A stretch of 64,000 bases of DNA from Flaccisagitta enflata. Lineage: Eukaryota > Chaetognatha > Sagittoidea > Aphragmophora. Shown one piece after another: positions 11,820-22,560 of the stretch (its first letter is position 1; each line of letters opens with the position of its first letter). The position numbers and the translations under genes were made by a program. The DNA is taken from the NCBI GenBank assembly GCA_965153355.1, contig OZ231126.1, forward strand, positions 105,524,001-105,588,000. Reading direction: 5' to 3'. The notes below the pieces were generated by a model. That model made no database searches. It was not told the origin of the DNA and was given only the letters and a program-made list of their open reading frames with translations.

Positions 11820-13683
11820 GGTGTTCATCAACGGGGAATGAACGCATGTTGACGAACAATGCCATACAGCTGTTCATGAACGAGTAAAAAGAGGCTCTTG
11901 GCAAACGATTTCGTTCATGGAGGGACCAATAAACACGTTCATGAACGACCGTTCATTGAGGGGTAAAAAAAGTCGTTGCTGAACAGGTAAAAAAACCCAC
12001 TCCACCAACGATTTTGTTGGTGGAGTGTTTTTTTTTACCTGTTGATGAACGATGCTATGTTGCTGTTCATGAACGATGCTATGTTGCTGTTCATGAACAG
12101 CAAAATATAGTCTAGGCATGAATGGTTGAGCTAATAGAACACATTTTTAAAAGGGCCATAAAAATCACGTTCATGACTGGCCAAAAAATTCACTCCACCA
12201 ACGATGGAGTGGGTTTTTTACCTGTTGATGAACGACGCTATGTTGCTGTTGATGAACGATGCTATGTTACTGTTCATGAACAGCAAAAAAAAGTCTAGGC
12301 ATGAACGGTTGAGCTAATAAAACCCACTTTTAAAAGGACCATAAAAATCACGTTCATGACTGGCCAAAAAAATTCACTCCACCAACGATGTTTAGTGGAT
12401 TTTTTTAGCTGTTTAAGAATGACCCAACAGTGTAGGTTCATTAACAATGAAAAAAGTCGCTCATGAATAATTATTGAAATGTATTTAATGAACGGATAGC
12501 TTATTTAGGGGGAGAAAAGAAAAATAGCTTCTTATGATAAACAAGGCCAAATTACGGCCAATTCATAATCAAGAACTTCTGAGTTTTGAATGAATGAATG
12601 AATGAATGAATGAATGAATGAATGAATGAATGAATGAATGAATGAATGAATGAACGAATGAATGAATGAATGAATGAATGAAAGATAAATGAAGAAATAG
12701 TCGCACAAAAGAATGAATGGCAAGTGAATGGCAAGCAGAAAAGAATGAACTTCTCAAAAGCATATCATTCAGTTTCTTTAGTTAGGGGAATTAAGCAGAT
12801 AACCCAACTAGACCTGAAGAAAATGTATCCCCAGGCTTTTTGATAGTTACTTTTTTTCTTTCATTAAAAAAAAACAGTTACCACCATAAAAATGTTGTTC
12901 ACTTCAATTTTCATTTTTTATTCTTCACTTTTTATTTTCATTTTTCACTTTTCTCTTTTCTCTTTTTACTTTTTATTTCATTTTTCATTTTTACTTTTCA
13001 TTTTTTATTTTTTTTTTCATTTTTCATTTTTTATTTTTTATTTTTTATTTTTTATTTTTTATTTTTTATTTTTTATTTTTCATTTTTCATTTTTCATTTT
13101 TCATTTTTCATTTTTCATTTTTCATTTTTCATTTTTCATTTTTCATTTTTCATTTTTTCATTTTTTCATTTTTTATTTTTCATTTTTCATTTTTCATTTT
13201 TCATTTTTCATTTTTCTTTTTTCATTTCTTATTTTTTATTTTTCTTTTTCATTTTTCATTCTTTTTTTCACTTTTTTTTTTCATTTTGTGTTTTTTTGTC
13301 TCTTTTATTTTCACACTCATTCTGATCATTTTTCATTTTTCATCTTTCATATTCTAAATCAAATATTTCAATCATTTACAAACCGTACAACAATCAACTT
13401 AATTCATAAAAAAAATTAAAAACTACTTTTTAACAAACTATTTCATCAAATTAACTTTAAAAAACTATGATAAGATTAGGTTTACATTTTTTTCTAGATG
13501 GATCCATTGAAATCCCCCTCTATTCAGTTCGCGCGCTTGATTTCGGGATTGCACTGTTTCATTGATACTGAGCTCGAAGAAAAAGGAGAAAAAGAAGGGG
13601 AAAAAGAAGAAGAAGAAGAAGAAGAAGAAGAAGAAGAAGAAGAAGAAGAAGAAGAAGAAGCAGAAGAAGAAGAAGAAGAAGAT

Positions 13684-13714
<31 letters not shown>

Positions 13715-13790
13715 AAGAAGAAGAAGAAGAAGAAGAAGATAAAGACGAAGAAGGAGAAGAAGAAGAAGAAGTAATAGTCGCAAAAGCGTT
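11820..13790 (+). repeat. Composite repeat unit, copy 1
   Basis: The ordered components are as follows. An array rich in the 10-bp palindrome GTTCATGAAC, with an inner palindrome around ACTCCACCAACGAT, spans 11,830-12,480. A spacer AAGGCCAAATTACGGCCAAT is followed by (TGAA)n at 12,587-12,681. A TTTTTCA-type heptamer array covers about 12,903-13,290. The unit ends with TTTTTTTCTAGATGGATCC and (GAA)n at 13,575-13,772. The same order recurs at 23,815-25,933 and, inverted and without the heptamer array, at 33,515-34,625. No gene is present; apparent proteins are translations of microsatellites. Confidence 0.8.
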
Positions 13791-14060
13791 ACATGGTCAG
13801 CAGTACCTGATGCTCCTAAGCTAGTGTATGTGGGAACGAGATAATGAGAGGGGCAGCGGCCCCGGAGGGGCCGATGACCTATAATTCCACATAGGACAAT
13901 TTTTTCCGGTTTGAGAGGGCTGGTTTGGAGGGCTGAGAGGCCTGATTTTGGGTCTGAAAGGTCTGATTAAGGGTCTGAGAGGCGTGGTTTTGGGTCTGAG
14001 AAGCTTGATTTGGGGTCTGAAAGGCCTGATTTGGGTCTGAGGGGTCTCAATTGGGGGGAA
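13785..14060 (+). mobile_element. Foldback-related unit with GGCCCC hairpin and minisatellite
   Basis: It begins near TAGTCGCAAAAGCGTTACAT and contains the conserved GGTCAGC module and the hairpin GGCCCCGGAGGGGCC (about 13,858-13,872). It continues into a GGTCTGAGAGGCCTGATTT-type minisatellite. An inverted copy of the first 130 bp lies at about 33,240-33,385. Only one terminal hairpin is seen, so this is half an element. Confidence 0.6.
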
Positions 14061-14182
14061 CCATTTTAGGCCGAATTTTGGACTAGTTAAAACTGAAACC
14101 ACTTTAGTTAGAATTCGGACTTGAGTGGAATGAAGCAGGACATCCCTCATTTTCATTTTTGACTTGTGTTTTTTAACTTTTA

Positions 14183-15176
14183 CAGGGTGTTTCACGCGTT
14201 TTGAGGTTTAAAGAATCGACATAGCTTTTCTCCAAGAAAAGCTATTCCAATTCTGAAAAAAGGTCTGAATAGATCTTGAAGTGCAGTTTTTTTATGTCAC
14301 CGATTTTTTATATCTGCGCTTTCAAATATGCCCACTATGTAAGTTTGAAGAAAACAACCAAATCCAGCCTGCATCTTTAATCTGGATAACTATGGCCAAA
14401 AAAAAGCAAACTACTTGTTTGTTAGTGTTTCACATCCAAGCAATAAGAAAAACATAGCAAAATCCATGACCATTTTGAAGCTCTGCGAAAGATCTTTCCA
14501 ATGAGACCTTGCTGGTTGTCATATCTCTATCCGTTTAGAAATGGCAGAAGAATGAAGACAGGTGGTCAAGAATTTGGAAAATCAGTTACACCTGATTTTC
14601 ATGGGCTATCTTTATTGTAACATAGGAATAAAAGAAATTGAGTTAGAAATTTGTTCTTGGCTCCATTTTATAGAAAATTCATAGCTCTTTAATTTGCTCA
14701 TGGATATCGAGTAGCTAAGACAATCCTGAGTTACGTCATTGACAAAAACAAAAAGAGTAAAATTTTTCCATGGAAAGAAATTGAAATGAGCATTTTTTTC
14801 AATCTGTGATTTTTTCCTTTAATCTTTTGCCATTTCTAAATGAATGAAGCTACAATGTCCAGCAACGTCGCGTTTTGAAGATTTTTTGCAGAGCTTTTAA
14901 AAAGTCATGGATTTTCTGTAGTTCAGGTCCATAGTTGACCAGAAACTAGTAAAAGAAGTTGTCCATTTTTTTCTTTACCATGGCTAGTTAACTGGATAAT
15001 GTTGTTTACTTTAAACTCCCGTAGCTCCCAAGCTAAAACACGCAAATACAAAAAATTGGTGACATAAAAAAACTGCACTTCAAGTTCTATTCAGACCTTT
15101 TTTCAGAATTGGAAATACTTTTCTAGGAGAAAAGTTATGTCGATTCTTTAAACCTCAAAACGCGTGAAACACCCTG
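14183..15176. mobile_element. 994-bp MITE with long TIRs and TA duplication
   Basis: Both ends start CAGGGTGTTTCACGCGTTTT and remain near-identical inverted copies for about 135 bp. TA lies at 14,181-14,182 and again at 15,177-15,178. The interior is also roughly palindromic and has no coding capacity. Related interiors occur at 21,285-21,815 and 27,195-27,745, and a right end at 16,790-16,917. Ends of the type CAGGGTGTTTCA with TA duplication fit a mariner-like origin, which is inferred. Confidence 0.85.
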
Positions 15177-15178
15177 TA

Positions 15179-15700
15179 TTTCTTCTGGGGATTCTTAAAG
15201 ACCAGTTTATCTTATTCATGAAAAAGGTTGTTTTAGTTTGTTTTCATTGTTTAGCTTTATCCTTATTTTCACACTATTTTCCAACAATTCTAAAAAAGAA
15301 TTATTGAAATTCTTTTCAAAAATACAAAAATCTATCATAAAAAATAGTCTAGAAATTAAAAAAAATCTACATTTTTTATTTCCTGCTTTGATATTTTTAC
15401 AAATTAAACAAGATAAATGATTATTTTGAAAAAAAAATCAAAATTAGAAATTGTGGGAATCTTGATCTTAAGATTTTCAAAAATTGGCAATTATAGATTG
15501 TGTTAAAAGATAATGTAAAAAATATATAAATAGTGGTGCAAATAAAGTATCAATCAGGGCCCAAGAAAACTTTGTTTCTGAAGTTCACTCATAAACCACT
15601 TTAATTACAATGAGCAGTGAAAATTGCAACCACTCTAGACCGATTCTGCCTAAAGTTGTTTGGGAGCATTTTCAGATGAGGATTCGGCCTTGAGTGTCCT
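15179..15700. other. AT-rich non-coding stretch
   Basis: No gene, transposon end or RNA gene is recognised. One 60-codon open frame at 15,238-15,420 is AT-driven and unconvincing. Confidence 0.5.
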
Positions 15701-15711
15701 CCTCCTAATTT

Positions 15712-15950
15712 GGAATCTGAAAAGCCTGATTAGGGGTCTAAGGCCTGATTTGGGTCTGAGAGGCCTAATTTGGGGTCTGAGAAGCCTGATCTTGGGTCTG
15801 AAGGCCTGATTTGGGGTCTGAGAGGCCTGATTTAGGTTCTGGGAGGCCTAATTTGGGGTTTGAGAGGCCTGATTTGAGGTCAGCAAGGTCTGATTTGGGG
15901 TCTGAAAGGACTGATATGGGATCTGAGAGGCCTTATTTGAGGCTTGCAGG
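15712..15950 (+). repeat. GGGGTCTGAGAGGCCTGATTT minisatellite
   Basis: About ten diverged units of roughly 20-22 bp. The same word family fills the interiors of the foldback-like elements at 16,142, 41,623 and elsewhere. Confidence 0.8.
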
Positions 15951-16019
15951 AGGGGGAGGACGGATGGACGGAAAACGGAAACCAGAGAAAATTGCCTGGA
16001 ATCATAGGTCATCGGCCCC

Positions 16020-16683
16020 TCCGGGGCCGCTGCCCAAAAGGAGGAGCAGAACAAGAAGAACAGGTCGCCCAAGGGCAATATGTGGTCAGCGATACCCGTT
16101 GCCCTGCTTTGAGAGATTGTGAATTGGAGTGAGGGGAAGCAGGGCAGCGGCCCCGAAGGGGACGAAGTCCTGTAGAACACAGGGGGACTTTCGTTTGTCC
16201 TGCCTGAAGAAGTGGATGAGATGCTACAGAGGCCTTCAAGAGCCTAAACTGAGGTCTATGAAGGCTTATGCAAGGCCTGAGAATACCAATCTGAAGCATG
16301 AGAGGGCTGACTTGAGGCTTGAGAGAAATGGATTAAAGCTTGAAAGGTCAGAGGACTGATTTGAAGCCTGAAAGCAATAAGTTGAGGCTTAGATAGCTGA
16401 TTTGCAGCCTGAGAGCCCTAATTTGAGGCCTGAAAGGTCCAATCTGAGGCCTGAGAGGCCTGGTTTGAGGCCTGAGAATTCGGATTTGTAGCTCTAGAAG
16501 CCTAATTTGAGGCCTGAGAGGCCAGTTTGAGGCCTGAGAGGTTGGATTTGAGGCCTGACAGGCCGGATTTGAGGCCTGAGAGGCCGGATTTGAGGCAGAC
16601 GAACGAACGAACGAACGAACGAACGAATGAATGAAAGTCCCCCTGTGTTCTACAGGACTTCGTCCCCTTCGGGGCCGCTGCCC
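16020..16683. mobile_element. Foldback-like element A with 47-bp perfect TIRs
   Basis: Left TIR 16,142-16,188 and right TIR 16,637-16,683 are exact reverse complements over 47 bp. Each begins GGGCAGCGGCCCCGAAGGGG (itself able to form a hairpin) and ends ACACAGGGGGAC. Inside is a short tetranucleotide tract (ACGAACGA type) and a GGCCTGAGAGGCCGGATTTGA-like minisatellite. A conserved module with GGTCAGCGATACCCGTTGCC (about 16,066-16,141) abuts the left TIR, as in copies B, C and D. There is no coding capacity. TIRs lined with tandem repeats recall foldback elements of insects; family membership is inferred. Confidence 0.8.
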
Positions 16684-16789
16684 AAAAAGAGGAAGAAGAA
16701 GAAGAAAAAGAAAAAGAAAAAGAAAAAGAAGAAAATTTTCTAAACACATTGAGCGATGACTCCCTCCTTGGTCTAGATTTGAAGAACTT

Positions 16790-16918
16790 TCGAAGATCAT
16801 TCAAATGGTCACCGTTTTTTTGTATTTTCATCGAAACTAAACCAGTCAAAAGCATCGATAACCGCCATGTACGTTTTTTTTTGGCCATGGTTATGTTACT
16901 ACTCACTTGAAACACCCT
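16790..16918 (-). mobile_element. Right-end fragment of the CAGGGTGTTTCA MITE family
   Basis: It ends in GAAACACCCTGTA and resembles the terminal third of the element at 14,183-15,176. The left part is missing. Confidence 0.6.
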
Positions 16919-16930
16919 GTATGATAAGAA

Positions 16931-17030
16931 GCAAGGCCGGATACACGGATACCGAAGTCGCGTGTGGGTGGGCAGAGGCCGTATCTGAGGTCACTAGACC
17001 ATTTGGACAGGAGCAGTGGGGTCCAAAAAA
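16931..17030 (+). mobile_element. HINE-like element, 5' part
   Basis: It has the GCAAGGCCGGATACACGG start, then AAGTCGCGTG and the family body to GGAGCAGTGGGG. The hairpin end is missing. From 17,031 to 17,320 no gene is seen. Confidence 0.7.
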
Positions 17031-17329
17031 TCAAATCTTAAAAAAAGGAAAACATGACGTAGGCCTTGCGTATGAGCTTTTTTTGGGGGCTCAAAACGGG
17101 CTTGTATGGGCCAAAATACGAGCCACAACATTCAGTTTCGTATGGGCCCAAACCCGGGTGTAATTCGTTTTTTTTTTTGTTTCCATAGTAACAATGAAGT
17201 AGCAAAAAATCTTGTGACGTTGAAGCGTTTGGGTTTCGAGGTAATTCAAATCATTCACTTCAAAAAAAGTCTTAGTCTTTAAAAGAGAAATGAAATCTTT
17301 TCTAAATTAGCAAGGGTTGGCCCAGATGA

Positions 17330-17462
17330 TCAAATGAATGAATGAATAGGTAAATGAATGAATGGAGGAATGGTGGTATGAATGAATGAATGAATGAATG
17401 AATGAATGAATGAATGAATGAATGAATGAATGAATGAATGAATGAATGAATGAATGAATGCT
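17330..17462. repeat. (TGAA)n microsatellite
   Basis: About 130 bp of GAAT tetranucleotide. Its translations (His-Ser-Phe-Ile repeats) are not proteins. Confidence 0.95.
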
Positions 17463-17512
17463 TGAACTCAAAAAACAATATGTAATAATGCTTACTTTTC
17501 CTGATCATCAAG

Positions 17513-17760
17513 TTTTTAGTTGTGAACGCGCAACTCTATAGGAGGTTTTGTCCGTCTGTCCGTCTGTCCGTCCGTCCGTTGGCCTGTTGGTCCTACCCAT
17601 GGGTCGAAAAGTGGAAAAGCGAGCGTTTTAGATATATTTTTGGGTATATGTGTCGGTGGGGGGGGGGGCGGGGGGTGTGGATGGGGGTTGGATGCCCCTA
17701 CCAACCCATCTGCAACGATATTGTGACCCTGTGTCACTTGTTCAAGAACTCGTTGTTTCT
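17513..17760 (-). mobile_element. HINE-like element, AGTTG hairpin subfamily
   Basis: It starts TTTTTAGTTGTGAACGCGCA, a hairpin whose arms read AGTTG/CAACT instead of AGTCGCG/CGCGACT. A (GTCY)n tract and the body word CAACGATATTGTGACC follow, and the latter is shared with the copy at 57,536. The far end is not clear. Confidence 0.55.
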
Positions 17761-17825
17761 TTATGTCTTTTTGTCAACGCATCAGGAAATAACTTTGAAA
17801 GAAAGATGATAATTTCTTTTAGCAT

Positions 17826-18024
17826 TTTTTTTAGTCGCGTGCGCGCGACTCTACAACCCGCTTTGTCCGTCGGTTGGTCAGTTGGTTGGTCGGTCGGTTG
17901 GTCGGTCGGTTGGTCGGTCACACTTTACTTTTTTTATGATTTTATTTCTTTGACCTCACTACCCAAATGGTCTGGTGACCTCAAATACATTGCCCACCGC
18001 ACCCCACTTCGGTAGCCGTGTAGA
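17826..18024 (-). mobile_element. HINE-like element, TAGTCGCG subfamily
   Basis: A terminal hairpin TAGTCGCGTGCGCGCGACT is followed by CCGCTTTGTCCGTCGGTTGG, a (GTCGGTTG)n tract, the CACTTTACTTTTTTTATGAT body and CGGTAGCCGTGTA. The final GGCCTTGT end is eroded. Confidence 0.75.
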
Positions 18025-18370
18025 GGCATGAGCCTAATTGCTCAGAAGAGAGTATAGAGATAGAGAGACAAAAGAAAGATAAAGAGAGAAAGAAAAACAG
18101 GAAGAGAGCCAAGAAAAAGGAGAGAGTTTTTTGTCAGAATTTTGCAGTGTGGGCAAATGTGCACCTTTTAAAACCCACTGCCCACTGTTCTACTCAATCG
18201 GCTGCTAGCATGTACAATTATCACCTGGGACACTTTAAAGTTCAAATGGACCAAATCTAACTCATTATCTGATTTTTTGTAAAAAAAAAGAAAAATGCAA
18301 AAAATGCAGAAAAAAATAAGAGTCAAAATACAATATCACCGTTTCCGATCATCTGACCACAAAATTGCCC

Positions 18371-18453
<83 letters not shown>
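18371..18453. repeat. (CAA)n microsatellite
   Basis: About 80 bp of CAA trinucleotide. The flanks (18,025-18,370 and 18,454-18,597) hold no gene. Confidence 0.95.
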
Positions 18454-18597
18454 AAACAACTTTAATCTGAGCCCTTGATCCTGACTCGACACTCGTAGTT
18501 GGGAAAAATAGTGACAAGTGGCCTGCTCATGTTTTTTTTAACCCATTTTCATATCATACTCAATTTGGACAATTTTGTAGTATGATTATCATCATTT

Positions 18598-18838
18598 TCT
18601 TCTTCTTCTTCTTTTTCTATTTCTTTTTCTTTCTTTTTTTCTTTTTCTTTTTCTTTTTCTTTTTCTTTTTCTTTTTCTTCTTCTTCTTCTTCTTCCTTGT
18701 CGTATTCTTCTTCTCCTACTTCTTCTTCTTTGTCGTCTTCTTCTTCTTCTTCTTCTCCCTCTTCTCCTTCTCCTTCTCCTTCTTCTTCTTCTTCTTCTTC
18801 TTCTTCTTCTTCTTCTTCTTCTTCTTCTTCTTCTTCTC
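18598..18838. repeat. (TTC)n / TTTTTC pyrimidine tract
   Basis: About 240 bp of nearly pure pyrimidine on the + strand, mixing TTC trinucleotides and TTTTTC hexamers. Confidence 0.95.
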
Positions 18839-19115
18839 GGTGTCAATGAACACAGTGCAATCCCTAAATCAAACATCACCGAGAGCGCAAATGAACCGAA
18901 TAGAGGAGGATTTAGAAAAAAAATAACTTTGATTTTCTTACAGTTTTTAATTTTGATATATGTTTCTATTTGTCAGTTAATGAAACATTTTGTTGAAAAT
19001 TTAAAAAAATGAAAAATAACTAATTTGAAATAAAATATATTCAGTGTAAAAATGAAGAAAAATTAAAAAAAAAGAAAAAAAGAAAAAATGAAATATAAAA
19101 AGTGACAATTGAGAT

Positions 19116-19301
19116 TTTTAGTCGCGTGCACGTGACTCTACAACCCGCTTTGTCCGTCGGTCGGTCGGTTGGTCGGTCACACTTTACTTTTTTTTATGAT
19201 TTTATCTCTTTGACCTCACTGCTCCTGCCCAAATAGTCTGGTGACCTCAAATATGGCCCCTGCTCACCCACACGCGACTTCGGTAGCCGTGAATCCGGCC
19301 T
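19116..19301 (-). mobile_element. HINE-like element, TAGTCGCG subfamily
   Basis: The hairpin TAGTCGCGTGCACGTGACT (one arm mutated) is followed by the (GTCGGTCG)n tract, the body ACTTTACTTTTTTTTATGAT, and ACGCGACTTCGGTAGCCGTG ending in GGCC. Confidence 0.8.
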
Positions 19302-19499
19302 AGTTTTAGTGGAGATTGAAAAAGAAAAAAAAAAGAAAAATGAAAATGAAAATGAAAAAAACGACCTTGAATAACCCTAGATGACCCAAAATGATTCAGA
19401 ACCACATAGAACGACATAGAATGACCTTAATGTAATTAACGAATTTGAATAAATGACAAAAATGACCTGAAAAATTAGTGATTTAGAATGACTTAGAAG

Positions 19500-19735
19500 G
19501 TGTTTCTAGTCAAAGATTATCGCGTTTCTAACTGGCCACTTGGTCGCTCGCTACGTTCGTTTGCTCACACCGCTCACTCGCTCCGCAGGGCTATGCATCG
19601 CTACGCTTCGCTACGCTCTGTTAACAGGCTCGCTCACTCAATTCGCTCACTCCCTTGTAGGACAGTGAAATTTATGAATATGTGTTCACGCTGTGAATGC
19701 GTTTCAGGTTTTTCATCTTCACTAGAAACACGCTC
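19500..19735. mobile_element. Possible small MITE, GTGTTTCTAGT ends
   Basis: GTGTTTCTAGT at 19,500-19,510 pairs with ACTAGAAACAC at about 19,722-19,732, and CTTAGAA lies on both sides. The interior is unusual, with repeated CGCTCACTCG / CGCTACGCTTCG words. The flanking DNA is itself rich in GACTTAGA-like words, so the apparent target duplication may be accidental. Confidence 0.45.
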
Positions 19736-19983
19736 TTAGAATGATTTCAAAAGACTTCAAATGACTTCAAATGACTTCAAATGCGTTTAAATTACTCAGA
19801 ATAAAAACAAGATTCAACATAGGGATACATTTTTTTCAGGTCGAGTTTGGTTACTTGCTAAACTCTTCTCACTAAAAAACTGAATGATGTTCTTTATTGG
19901 GCAGCGGCCCCGAAGGGGCCGACGACCAATGCATTCAACATTGGGCAATTTTCTCCTTCTCCTTCTTCTCCTCCTCCTCTTTT

Positions 19984-20290
19984 GGGCAGCGGTCCCAAAG
20001 GGGATGATGTCCTATAGAACACAGAGGAATTTCGTTCATTCGTTCATTTATCCATTTGCCCCCCCAGGCCCTCTAAAGCCTGAAATATGCCCTCTCAGGC
20101 CTGAAATCTGCTTTCTCAGGCCTTGAATCTGCCCTCTAAGGCCTGAAATCTGCTCTCAAACAAACAAAAGTCCCCTGTGCTCTACAGGACATTGTCCCCT
20201 TTTGGGCCACTGCCCTGCTTCCTCTCATTCCAATTCACAACCATGGAAAGTAGGGCAATGGGTATCGCTGACCACAAATTGCCCTTGGGG
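19984..20290. mobile_element. Foldback-like element E with diverged TIRs
   Basis: A left GGGCAGCGGTCCCAAAGGGG end and a right end ending TTTTGGGCCACTGCCC (to 20,215) flank GCCTGAAATCTGCTCTC-type repeats. The conserved GGTCAGCG module follows in inverted orientation (20,216-20,290), so the module sits on the right in this copy. An isolated GGCCCCGAAGGGGCC hairpin lies just upstream at about 19,905-19,921. Confidence 0.65.
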
Positions 20291-20454
20291 GACTGGTTCT
20301 ATCTATCCCCTTCGAAGCTCAAATCCCAGCCTTGAGGCTCAAATCCCAGCCTCAGGGCTCATATTCCAGCCTTGAGGCTCAAATCCCAGTCTTGAGTCTC
20401 AAAACCCAGTCCCGAGGCTCAATTCTAAGATTGCATAGAAAATGAAAAATAATA

Positions 20455-21066
20455 GCAGCCCAAAGGCGGTAAGTAGTCAGCGGTACCCGTGCCCTGCTTG
20501 AATAGTGTGTGATTTAAGTTGAGGGAGAGCAGGGCAGCGGCCCCGAAGGGGACAAAGTCCTGTAGAACACCGGGGGAATCTGTCTGTCCGTCCGTCTGTC
20601 CATCTGTCCATCCATCCGTCTGTCCGTTTGTCCCCCCCCGCCCCATCCTCAGGGCTTTGTCACATTTGGGGCCTATTCTGCCAAATAGCCCAAATCCAAG
20701 CAATATAGCCCAAATCTAAGCAAAATGGCCCAAATCCAAGCATAATGGCTAAATCCAAGCAGAATGGTCAAATCTGGTCAGAATCTAGGTATCAGAGGCC
20801 ACAATATAGGTCTAAGGGGCAAAATGATGTACCTCGGGCCAGAATTGGGGTTTTCTGACGGGTGGGCCATTTTGTGGATTTGGCCATTATGCTTGGATTT
20901 GGGCCATTATAAGATTTGGGCTATATTGTGGATTTGGGCTATTTGGCAGAATTTGGGTCAGAATAGGCCCCAAAGGTGACAGAAGCCCTGAGGATGGGCG
21001 CAGGGATGGACAGACGAAAGTCCCCCTGTGTTCTACAGGACTTTGTCCCCTTCGGGGCCGCTGCCC
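20455..21066. mobile_element. Foldback-like element B
   Basis: The TIR-bounded part is 20,532-21,066, preceded by the conserved module from about 20,455. Inside the left TIR is a (GTCC/GTCT)n tract. The interior is a true foldback: GCCCAAATCCAAGCA words on the left are mirrored by TGCTTGGATTTGGGC words on the right. It has no coding capacity. Confidence 0.8.
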
Positions 21067-21284
21067 AAAACATTACAGTTTGATTTTTTTTCAAATGAGA
21101 CAAAAGATGGCGACATAAATCATAAACGAATAGAAATAATTAAATTCTGAAAAAAGAAAAAAGAAAACGCCTGAAAGGTTAGGTTTTGGCATTTATTCAG
21201 GCCAAATTTCAGCATTCGGTCTCAAGTAGTTTAGCCTCAATCGCTTTTTGAAGTCAAACTATGAATCATCCAAAATAACTTTTT

Positions 21285-21815
21285 TTAGCTATGGCACAAA
21301 AAAAGTGAACTACTTGTTTGTCAGCGTTTAACATCTGAGCAATGAGAAAAACATAGCAAATCCATTACCATTTTGAAGCTCCGCAAAAGATCTTTCAAAT
21401 GAGACCTTGCTGGATGTCCTAGCTCAATTCGTTTAGAAATGGCATTAGGATGAAAACAGGTAGGTAAGAATTTGGAAATTCACTATGTGATTTTCATGGG
21501 TTATCTTTATTCTTTATTCTTGGTGCCATTTTAAAGGAAATTTGAAGCTCTTTTATTTGCTCATGGATAACGAGTAGCTATGACAATCCTGAGCTGCATC
21601 ATTGATAAAAACGGAAAGACCAATATTGCTCATTAGAAGAAATCGAAATGAGCACTTTTTTTTAATCAGCGATTTTTTCTTCAAACCTTCGCCATTTCTA
21701 AACAAATGAAACTACGATTGCCAGCAGCGTCGCATTTGGAAGAATTTTCGCAGAGCTTTCAAACGGTCATGGATTTTCTATGGTTCAGGTCCTTAGTAAA
21801 GCCAAAATTAAAAGT
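21285..21815 (+). mobile_element. Interior copy of the CAGGGTGTTTCA MITE family
   Basis: It aligns by eye with the interior of 14,183-15,176 (words such as GAGACCTTGCTGGATGTC and TGAGAAAAACATAGCAAA). Terminal repeats are not preserved. Confidence 0.7.
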
Positions 21816-21825
21816 GTTCGCTTTT

Positions 21826-21965
21826 TTTAGGTGCAACAAAGCACCTCTATAACTGGCCGTGTCCGTTGGTTGGTCGGTCGGTCTGTCGGTCTGTAACGCA
21901 TTTGTTCGACGATCCACACGTCGCACCTTTTTGGCCTACTTGGCCTTGTTTCTTTGCCAAAGGAG
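21826..21965 (-). mobile_element. HINE-like element, AGGTGC hairpin subfamily
   Basis: TTAGGTGCAACAAAGCACCT forms a terminal hairpin with arms AGGTGC/GCACCT. It is followed by CTATAACTGGCC and a (GTCGGTCT)n tract, the same architecture as the TAGTCGCG copies with a different stem sequence. Confidence 0.5.
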
Positions 21966-22019
21966 CAGGAAGAAATTGATATCTTCACTTTAAATGTAAA
22001 TTGAAGCTTAACTACTGGA

Positions 22020-22560
22020 GACGGAATGCTAAAATTTGGCATGAATAAATGCCAAAACCTACTCTTTCGGGTGTTTTTTTTCTCAGAATTTGATTATGTC
22101 GATCCATTTATGATTTATGTTGTCATCTTTTGTTTCATTTTAAAAAAATCATACTGTAAACGCGTTAGTTGTTTTCATCAGGAACTCGCCCAGCTTCCAG
22201 CTATGATACTCAAATCTCAGTTTAGAAAACTATACCAAGCCTCGAGGCCCAAATCCCAGCCTAAAAGCCAAAATCCCTGTGTCAAAACCAAAATCCCAGT
22301 CCAACCGTCGGCGTAAAACCCTACTTGAGGCTTGCGACTACGGCTACTTTTGCGACTACAAATAAACCCTGCTCCAACAGACCCACTTTTAAAACATCTG
22401 CGCCTGAAACCAATGTTCCTAACAGAATTACGCCTATCACAGAAAACAAGGCCAACACCTATAACAGCTATAATTGAAATCGCTGATATCGACGACTGCC
22501 CATTTTGGTGGTGTTAAAATCACCGACTTTAGTGCTTTTATGTCACCATTATAAATGTAA
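22020..22560. other. Non-coding stretch with CCCAAATCCCAGCCT repeats
   Basis: A short minisatellite lies at about 22,230-22,310. Small open frames around 22,330-22,520 are unrecognised and show no domain. Confidence 0.45.

Noticed and set aside
12532-12763. Open frames encoding His-Ser-Phe-Ile repeats (also near 17,302, 33,516, 34,888-35,488)
   Set aside because: They are translations of (TGAA)n/(ATTC)n microsatellites in all frames; no unique protein sequence.
12840-13419. Long Phe-rich open frames (also 24,744-25,555)
   Set aside because: Produced by TTTTTCA and TTTCAAA repeat arrays inside the composite repeat; no gene context.
13498-13783. Polyglutamate, polylysine and polyleucine frames on (GAA)n (also 36,757-37,284)
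   Set aside because: Simple purine repeat read in several frames; no start context, domains or flanking exons.
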